Positions 59,515 to 64,000 of a stretch of DNA of 64,000 bases are shown in pieces. This stretch comes from an uncultured Clostridia bacterium. Lineage in GTDB: Bacteria > Bacillota > Clostridia > Oscillospirales > Acutalibacteraceae. Position 1 is the stretch's first letter; every line of letters begins with the position of its first letter. Below the pieces are notes generated by a model. That model did no database searches. It was given only the letters and a program-made list of their open reading frames with translations, and had not been told where the DNA came from. The stretch is taken from positions 124,001 through 188,000 of the forward strand of contig CAKNOA010000001.1 of the NCBI GenBank assembly GCA_930990065.1. Direction: 5' to 3'. Made by a program: the position numbers and the translations under genes.

Positions 59515-60761
59515 TTGTTTTCCTTTTCGTCTGGTAAGTCTTTTGACGCATACAGCGACCGCAATCCGATCACCGGCGTCATGGTACTGGCCCGTGCAAT
59601 AGCGCCATTGCCAAAACGGCGGCGGATGGCATCGACGCTGGTTTCCAGTTTCGCCTTTTTTTCGTCCATGTGCGGTGTTTCTTCAAAAAAGCTCTGCTGG
59701 ACGGAAACCGGTTCTTCCGAAAGCGAAATGGCCGTGACGGTGAGCATGCGCACCGGTTTTCCCTCCTGCCAATTTTCCTGCAACAAACGATGGCAGGCTA
59801 CCGCCAGATCTTCACTGACGCGGGTACTAAATCCCAGTTGCTTTTGCCGCTGTATCACATGGAGCGCCGGATTTTTCACCGTGAGCTGCACGCCGTTGGC
59901 CCACATGCCGCTGTGCCTAACGCGGGCCGCCACATCATCGGATAAAGCCGTAATAGCCGCCCGCAAATCGCTTTCCCGGGTGAGATCCTGGGGGAAGGTA
60001 ATCCCCCGCCCCACACTTTTAGGGGCCTCTTTTTCATCGAACCGGTGTACCCGGCTTTCATCTTCGCCCCGGGCGTATGTGCCCAGTACCGGCCCAAATT
60101 TGCCCAGCAGCCGGTGCAATAAGTCCGGTTCGGCCAGCGCCAGTTGCCCGATTGTGGCAATGCCTGCTTTTTTTAACGTGTCCGCGGCCGACCGCCCGAC
60201 ATAGAGCATGGAGGTCACCGGCAAAGCCCACACCAGTTGCCGGTAATTATCCCGGGAAAACTCGGTGGTAGCGTCGGGCTTTTTATAATCGCTGCCCAGT
60301 TTCGCAAAAACCTTATTCCAACTGACCCCTACGCTGATGGTCAGCCCTGTTTCCTGCCGTACTTCCCGGCGAATCCGGTCCGCCAGGGCTCGGGGCTCCT
60401 TTTCAAACAGTTTCCAGGAGCCGGTCACATCCATCCAGCTTTCATCGATGGAAAAGGGCTCCACTAAATCCGTATACCGCCCATAGATGCCGTTGATTAC
60501 CTGATAGTAATGCCGGTATTTTTCGCGGTGAGGCGGCAGCAAATGCAAATGAGGGCATTTTTTCCTAGCTTGCCAAATGGTTTCCGCCGTCTGGATACCA
60601 AAGCGTTTGGCCGGTTCATTTTTGGCCAAAATGATGCCGTGGCGGCCCTCCGGATCACCGCACACCGCGGTGGGTACATCGCGCAGTTCCGGATGAGCTA
60701 GCAATTCCACGCTGCAAAAAAAACTATTGCAGTCGCTGTGGAAAATAACCCGATCCGGCAC
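59511..60761 (-). CDS. dinB: Y-family DNA polymerase IV
   Basis: Error-prone translesion polymerase, 416 residues. Catalytic metal motifs VIFHSDCNSFFCSVE and FSIDESWMDVTGS, then ISVGVSWNKVFAKLGSDYKKPD, and little-finger domain. GTG at 60761 has GGAGG eight bases upstream; the frame is open further but without a site. It follows a 58-residue gene by 13 bases and couples to the PPTase by ATGA. No clear LexA box is seen. Confidence 0.95.
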   Translation of the reverse strand: MPDRVIFHSDCNSFFCSVELLAHPELRDVPTAVCGDPEGRHGIILAKNEPAKRFGIQTAETIWQARKKCPHLHLLPPHREKYRHYYQVINGIYGRYTDLVEPFSIDESWMDVTGSWKLFEKEPRALADRIRREVRQETGLTISVGVSWNKVFAKLGSDYKKPDATTEFSRDNYRQLVWALPVTSMLYVGRSAADTLKKAGIATIGQLALAEPDLLHRLLGKFGPVLGTYARGEDESRVHRFDEKEAPKSVGRGITFPQDLTRESDLRAAITALSDDVAARVRHSGMWANGVQLTVKNPALHVIQRQKQLGFSTRVSEDLAVACHRLLQENWQEGKPVRMLTVTAISLSEEPVSVQQSFFEETPHMDEKKAKLETSVDAIRRRFGNGAIARASTMTPVIGLRSLYASKDLPDEKENK

Positions 60762-60774
60762 GATGTCCGCCTCC

Positions 60775-60951
60775 TTACTCGCTCTCATCCTCTGGGTGTG
60801 TTTCTTGTTGCAGGCGGCGCAGTTCTTGCAGCAGCGCCTGCTGCCTGGGTGCATCTAACATGGCAAACAGACACAACAGTTCGCTTTCATCCGATGACAA
60901 AGTATCAAAACCATCTACATTCTGTTCGGGGGATTTATCTTGTTCTCTCAT
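60775..60951 (-). CDS. Small protein upstream of dinB
   Basis: 58 residues, ATG at 60951 with GGGGG seven bases upstream, 13 bases before dinB and behind a good promoter. Acidic, with one predicted helix pair: SELLCLFAMLDAPRQQALLQELRRL. That pattern resembles the helical tail of XRE-type regulators, but there is no DNA-binding domain here. Not a recognised family; likely real because it sits between promoter and dinB with correct signals. Confidence 0.6.
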   Translation of the reverse strand: MREQDKSPEQNVDGFDTLSSDESELLCLFAMLDAPRQQALLQELRRLQQETHPEDESE

Positions 60952-60991
60952 ATACATGCCCCCTGTTTGCGGCCAAAGATGGCCCTCCCAG

Positions 60992-61020
60992 TTTTCAAAA
61001 CATGGCACTGATTTTCAAAA
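60992..61020. repeat. Direct repeats TTTTCAAAA in the dinB leader
   Basis: TTTTCAAAA at 60992-61000 and 61012-61020, exactly 20 bases apart (two helical turns), between the promoter and the small gene. Each is itself nearly palindromic. Confidence 0.5.
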
Positions 61021-61048
61021 TATTTGTGGCCCGCATTCATTCATCTTT

Positions 61049-61077
61049 AGTATAGTGGTTACCCTGTTTTTTTGCAA
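61049..61077 (-). promoter_or_regulatory. Promoter for the small gene-dinB-PPTase/PgeF unit
   Basis: Minus strand TTGCAA, 17-base spacer, TATACT; leader of about 90 bases. Confidence 0.7.
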
Positions 61078-61116
61078 TGGCCTTTTTCCTCATCCCGGAC
61101 GGAAACAGAAGAAAAC

Positions 61117-61161
61117 AAAAAGCACCGGATTTCTGCACAAACTGCGCAAAATCCGGTGCTT
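61117..61161 (-). terminator. Terminator after the tRNA genes
   Basis: Long stem AAGCACCGGATTT / AAATCCGGTGCTT followed by T5 on the minus strand; begins right after the CCA of tRNA-Pro. Confidence 0.92.
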
Positions 61162-61238
61162 TGGTCGAGGTGAGAGGATTTGAACCTCCGACTTCTACGT
61201 CCCGAACGTAGCGCTCTACCAAACTGAGCCACACCTCG
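61162..61238 (-). tRNA. tRNA-Pro(CGG)
   Basis: 77 bases including encoded CCA. Acceptor arms CGAGGTG / CACCTCG, anticodon stem CTACG / CGTAG around loop TTCGGGA (anticodon CGG), T-arm GGAGGTTCAAATCCTCT-type loop GTTCAAATC. All arms pair. Confidence 0.95.
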
Positions 61239-61271
61239 AAAATGATAGCCCCGGGTTTCCGAGGCTACATC

Positions 61272-61345
61272 TGGCAGCGGTAGAAGGATTCGAACCTCCA
61301 CATACAGAGTCAGAGTCTGCTGTGCTACCATTACACAATACCGCT
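61272..61345 (-). tRNA. tRNA-Gln(CTG)
   Basis: 74 bases including encoded CCA. Acceptor AGCGGTA / TACCGCT, D-arm GTGTAATGGTAGCAC, anticodon loop CTCTGAC (anticodon CTG), T-loop GTTCGAATC. Co-transcribed with tRNA-Pro 33 bases downstream. Confidence 0.95.
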
Positions 61346-61422
61346 ATTTTTCACATGGTCGCCTGCGAGATTTTTGTTCAGGTTTCTCACCCGTCGTTGT
61401 CATCTCGCTGACAACATGGTCT

Positions 61423-61450
61423 ATTATACCAGAATAATTGAAAATGTCAA
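61423..61450 (-). promoter_or_regulatory. tRNA operon promoter
   Basis: Perfect TTGACA, 16-base spacer, TGG-TATAAT (extended -10). A perfect 7-bp hairpin GTTGTCA/TGACAAC (61396-61415) lies in the leader and is removed on tRNA processing. Confidence 0.9.
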
Positions 61451-61469
61451 CACCTAAATTCAAATTTTT

Positions 61470-63074
61470 TTATTTTTCTTTTTGAGAGGCTAAAATCACC
61501 TGTTCCGCGCACCGGATTCCATCGACAGCAGCCGACACAATACCCCCTGCGTAACCGGCTCCTTCCCCGCAGGGATACAGCCCCTGAAGAACCGGCGACT
61601 GCAAGGTTTCGGCTTCCCGCAAAATACGCACAGGCGAAGAGCTGCGGGTTTCCACCCCGGTGAGCAACGCATCTGGACAGGCAAAACCGGGTAACTTCCG
61701 GTCCAGACGCCGAATACCTTCCCGCATACTCTCGATCACAAAATTCGGCAAACAACACTGCAAATCCGCCGGTACCACACCGGGCCGGTAGGTGGGCGCA
61801 ATCGAGCCCAGCGTTTTACTCACTTGGCCCCGCAGAAAATCTTCCACCCGCTGTACCGGCGCCTGATACGAGCCCGTCAGGGCAAAAGCCGCCTGTTCCC
61901 ACTTTCGCTGGAAAGCGACGCCACCCAGCGGCCCTTCCACACCGAAATCGGAGGGCTCTACCCCCACCAGCAAGGCAGCGTTGCAGTTTTCTCCATCCCG
62001 GGCGTATTCGCTCATGCCATTGGTGACGATCCCGTTTTCCTCACTGGCCGCCGCCACGACCGAACCGCCGGGGCACATACAAAACGAATACACCCCGCGC
62101 CCATCTGGCAAATGCACGGCTAAATGATAATCAGCCGCCCCCAAGGCCGGATGGCCGGCCGCCGGGCCGTATTGGGTGCGGTTGAGCCATGCCTGCCTGT
62201 GTTCGATGCGCGCCCCGATGGAAAATGCCTTTGGCTGCATCGGAATGCCCTCTTTTTCCAACATGGCAAACACGTCCCGGGCACTATGTCCGGGCGCCAG
62301 GATGACATGACCCGTTTCCACAATCTCACAGCTGCCATTGGCACGGCGCACGCGCACGCCCGTTATTTGTCCGTCTTTCTGGAGTAGCCCTGTGCAGGTA
62401 GTGCGGAACCACACGTCCCCACCCAAACGACGGATGGTTTCCCGTATTTGGCGCACCGCATCAGGCAGGCGGTCTGTCCCCACATGGGGTTTTGCCTGCC
62501 ACAGAATATCGGCCGGGGCCCCGGCCTGCACCAATTCTTCCAGCACTTTCCGTGCCCGGGGATCCTTGGTACCGGTATTCAGTTTCCCGTCCGAAAACGC
62601 CCCGGCGCCGCCTTCCCCGAACTGCACGTTGCTGTCGGGATCCAAGGCGCCTCCCTGCCAGAATGTCTGCACCCGGCGGGTGCGTTCCTCGACTGGGTCG
62701 CCCCGTTCAATCACCAGCGGGCACAGCCCGGCCTGAGCCAAAATGAGCGCTGCAAACAGGCCCCCGGGTCCTAACCCCACCACAACGGGCCGTTGGGGTA
62801 ACGGCTTGGCCGGCAGGCTTTCATACCGGTATGGCTGCACATTTTGGATATGCGGGTCCCGCAGGCGGCTGACAATGGCCGCTTCCCCGGCGGTCGTTAC
62901 GTCAACCGTAAGGGTAAAGTGGACACGGTCCTTTTTGCGTGCGTCTACTGAGCGCCGGAAAACTTCCAATTTTTCTACCGCTTTTTCTGAAATATGCAGT
63001 TTTTTGGCCGCGGTCTTCCACAGCCAGGTTTCATCATACGAAAGAGGGGCCGAAACCCCTGTTAATCGAATCAT
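61470..63074 (-). CDS. FAD-dependent oxidoreductase (COG2509-like)
   Basis: 534 residues. An N-terminal domain of about 85 residues (RLTGVSAPLSYDET) precedes the Rossmann site RPVVVGLGPGGLFAALILAQAG, then VQFGEGGAGAFSDGKLNTGTKD, VILAPGHSARDVF, and the C-terminal FAD site GLYPCGEGAGYAGGIVSAAVDGI. This is the conserved FAD-dependent dehydrogenase family of Firmicutes, function unproven. ATG at 63074 lies 1 base after the next-upstream gene. Ends 19 bases before the tRNA -35 with no terminator visible. Confidence 0.88.
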   Translation of the reverse strand: MIRLTGVSAPLSYDETWLWKTAAKKLHISEKAVEKLEVFRRSVDARKKDRVHFTLTVDVTTAGEAAIVSRLRDPHIQNVQPYRYESLPAKPLPQRPVVVGLGPGGLFAALILAQAGLCPLVIERGDPVEERTRRVQTFWQGGALDPDSNVQFGEGGAGAFSDGKLNTGTKDPRARKVLEELVQAGAPADILWQAKPHVGTDRLPDAVRQIRETIRRLGGDVWFRTTCTGLLQKDGQITGVRVRRANGSCEIVETGHVILAPGHSARDVFAMLEKEGIPMQPKAFSIGARIEHRQAWLNRTQYGPAAGHPALGAADYHLAVHLPDGRGVYSFCMCPGGSVVAAASEENGIVTNGMSEYARDGENCNAALLVGVEPSDFGVEGPLGGVAFQRKWEQAAFALTGSYQAPVQRVEDFLRGQVSKTLGSIAPTYRPGVVPADLQCCLPNFVIESMREGIRRLDRKLPGFACPDALLTGVETRSSSPVRILREAETLQSPVLQGLYPCGEGAGYAGGIVSAAVDGIRCAEQVILASQKEK

Positions 63075-63075
63075 A

Positions 63076-64000
63076 TCAGTTTCTTTCCTTTTTCCGGCGA
63101 GGGCACAGGCTGCGGGCCGCCGCTTCCCCGGCCAACCAGCCGGTGGCAAAGGCCCAATGCAGGTTAAAGCCGCCGCAATCGCCGTTGATATTCCAAATTT
63201 CGCCCGTAGCATATAGCCCCGGGGCCCGTTTGAGTTCCATACTGGGCACATGTGCCTGCGCAAGGCGCAGCCCGCCACAGGCCACCTGGGCCTGCTTCCA
63301 CGAAGCGGTTCCTTCTACGGTAAAGCAAAAATGCTTACACCGGTGGGCAATCTCCGGCAAGGGCAGCTTCCGGTTCCCCACCGGCTGCGCCGCCTCTTTC
63401 CCCAGTACGGAGCGGACCACTTCTTGTCCCACCCGTAGGTTCATAACACCGGCCAGCAGCTCTTCGGCCGGTTCCTTCGGGTAGGTACGGCACCGGCGCA
63501 TTAGATAAGACAGGATCATCTCTTCCTTTATATCCGGCAAAAGGTCTACCGATAAAGTCAGCGCCTTTTTCCGCTTGCCGTTTACGGTCCCCATCGTCTC
63601 CCATTCCGAAACCAAATGTGAGAGCTGAAACAGGCAAATACCGGACAGCGCTTCTTCGGTAAACTGGATTTCGCCTGATTCCCGGGCGATCCCTTCCCCA
63701 TCCGCTAACAGGGACACGTCGCCTTTGCAGCGCATGCCTTTTAACGCCGTCATCCGCTGGCCGGACACCCGCACCGGCACAAGGCCCGGGCGGAAGGGCT
63801 GCACCTGTCCGTTTATATCGATGCCCGCCGTCTGTAAAAGCGCAAGCCCCGCCGAACTGCCGCCCAGATGGGGCGCCGCCGGACTGCCACAGGCAAGGAT
63901 CACCCGGCTGGCCAAAACCGGCTCTTGCCCCGGGCACGTGAGAACCCAATCGCGCCCATTTTGGCGCAAACTTTCCACCGGGCTTTCACATAGAATCTCA
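63076..64000 (-). CDS. HI0933/BaiN-family flavoprotein, C-terminal part (runs off window)
   Basis: 308 residues of the C-terminal portion of an NAD(P)/FAD-dependent oxidoreductase of the HI0933 family: VILACGSPAAPHLGGSSAG, LVPVRVSG, and the closing FAD motif GLYATGEIWNINGDCGGFNLHWAFATGWLAGEAA-type end (GEIWNINGDCGGFNLHWAF). The frame is open to the window edge, so the N-terminal FAD-binding part (about 100 residues) is missing. Function of the family is mostly unknown; one gut homologue reduces bile acid intermediates. Confidence 0.88.
   Translation of the reverse strand, partial: EILCESPVESLRQNGRDWVLTCPGQEPVLASRVILACGSPAAPHLGGSSAGLALLQTAGIDINGQVQPFRPGLVPVRVSGQRMTALKGMRCKGDVSLLADGEGIARESGEIQFTEEALSGICLFQLSHLVSEWETMGTVNGKRKKALTLSVDLLPDIKEEMILSYLMRRCRTYPKEPAEELLAGVMNLRVGQEVVRSVLGKEAAQPVGNRKLPLPEIAHRCKHFCFTVEGTASWKQAQVACGGLRLAQAHVPSMELKRAPGLYATGEIWNINGDCGGFNLHWAFATGWLAGEAAARSLCPRRKKERN

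Noticed and set aside
59511..61080. LexA/SOS box for dinB
   Set aside because: No sequence close to CGAAC-N4-GTTCG is present around the promoter at 61049-61077; the TTTTCAAAA repeats do not match it.
1..64000. Mobile elements, prophage, CRISPR or defence genes
   Set aside because: No transposase, integrase, phage structural gene, repeat-spacer array or known defence protein was recognised; gene order is that of a conserved chromosome core.

Overview
This 64 kb window is a stretch of chromosome from a spore-forming Firmicute, most likely a Clostridia member of the Oscillospirales (Ruminococcaceae/Oscillospiraceae-like) group; I cannot name the species. The grounds are a complete spoIIIAA-AH operon and a GerW/YtfJ-type sporulation protein, the Bacillus/Clostridium-style yicC-remA-gmk-rpoZ-priA-def-fmt-rsmB-rlmN-prpC-prkC-rsgA-thiN operon, a group B [FeFe]-hydrogenase (anaerobe), good SigA-type promoters (TTGACA/TATAAT), strong GGAGG ribosome sites with frequent GTG and TTG starts, and moderately high GC. 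I see no mobile element, prophage, rRNA or CRISPR array. Coding density is very high and no gene-free stretch exceeds about 260 bases. Most genes lie on the minus strand.

Layout: 1-813 partial murA; 1034-8075 a housekeeping run (M23/G5 peptidase, PLC-like protein, RluA-type synthase, ispA, xseB, xseA, TsaD-like protein, nusB); 8214-13162 spoIIIAH to spoIIIAA; 13335-14944 kdgK-eda on the plus strand behind a promoter covered by an inverted repeat; 14992-20979 a cell-surface cluster (GT2, LicD, TarI, TarJ, LicD, O-antigen-ligase-like protein) that makes and probably uses CDP-ribitol; 21171-24568 TSCPD protein, PHP phosphoesterase, [FeFe]-hydrogenase behind a Rex-like operator, HD protein; 24647-37313 the long translation/cell-wall-signalling operon; 37475-40664 a biotin-dependent carboxyltransferase trio that looks like a soluble transcarboxylase; 40797-46016 rluB, D,D-carboxypeptidase, DUF2953-GerW fusion, scpB, scpA, site-2 protease; 46268-46453 rpmB; 46578-50810 plsY, der, DUF512 radical-SAM-like protein, rpmF, yceD; 51072-53164 murT-gatD on the plus strand; 53179-56964 MATE transporter, second O-antigen-ligase-like protein, monoacylglycerol-lipase-like hydrolase; 57056-60951 PflA-like radical SAM protein, a phosphopantetheinyl transferase fused to PgeF, DNA polymerase IV and a 58-residue protein; 61162-61345 tRNA-Pro(CGG) and tRNA-Gln(CTG); 61470-64000 two adjacent FAD oxidoreductases, the second running off the window.

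The most unusual features are the PPTase-PgeF fusion whose junction contains a 13-bp tandem repeat, a GatD homologue that appears to lack both catalytic residues, two LicD proteins in one transcription unit with CDP-ribitol synthesis genes (an arrangement reminiscent of ISPD/fukutin in animals), the DUF2953-GerW fusion, the transcarboxylase-like trio with no biotin carboxylase or membrane pump, a strong terminator lying between the only visible nusB promoter and nusB, and a Rex-like box on the hydrogenase promoter. Functions are assigned from recognisable motifs and gene order read by eye; no database search was run.
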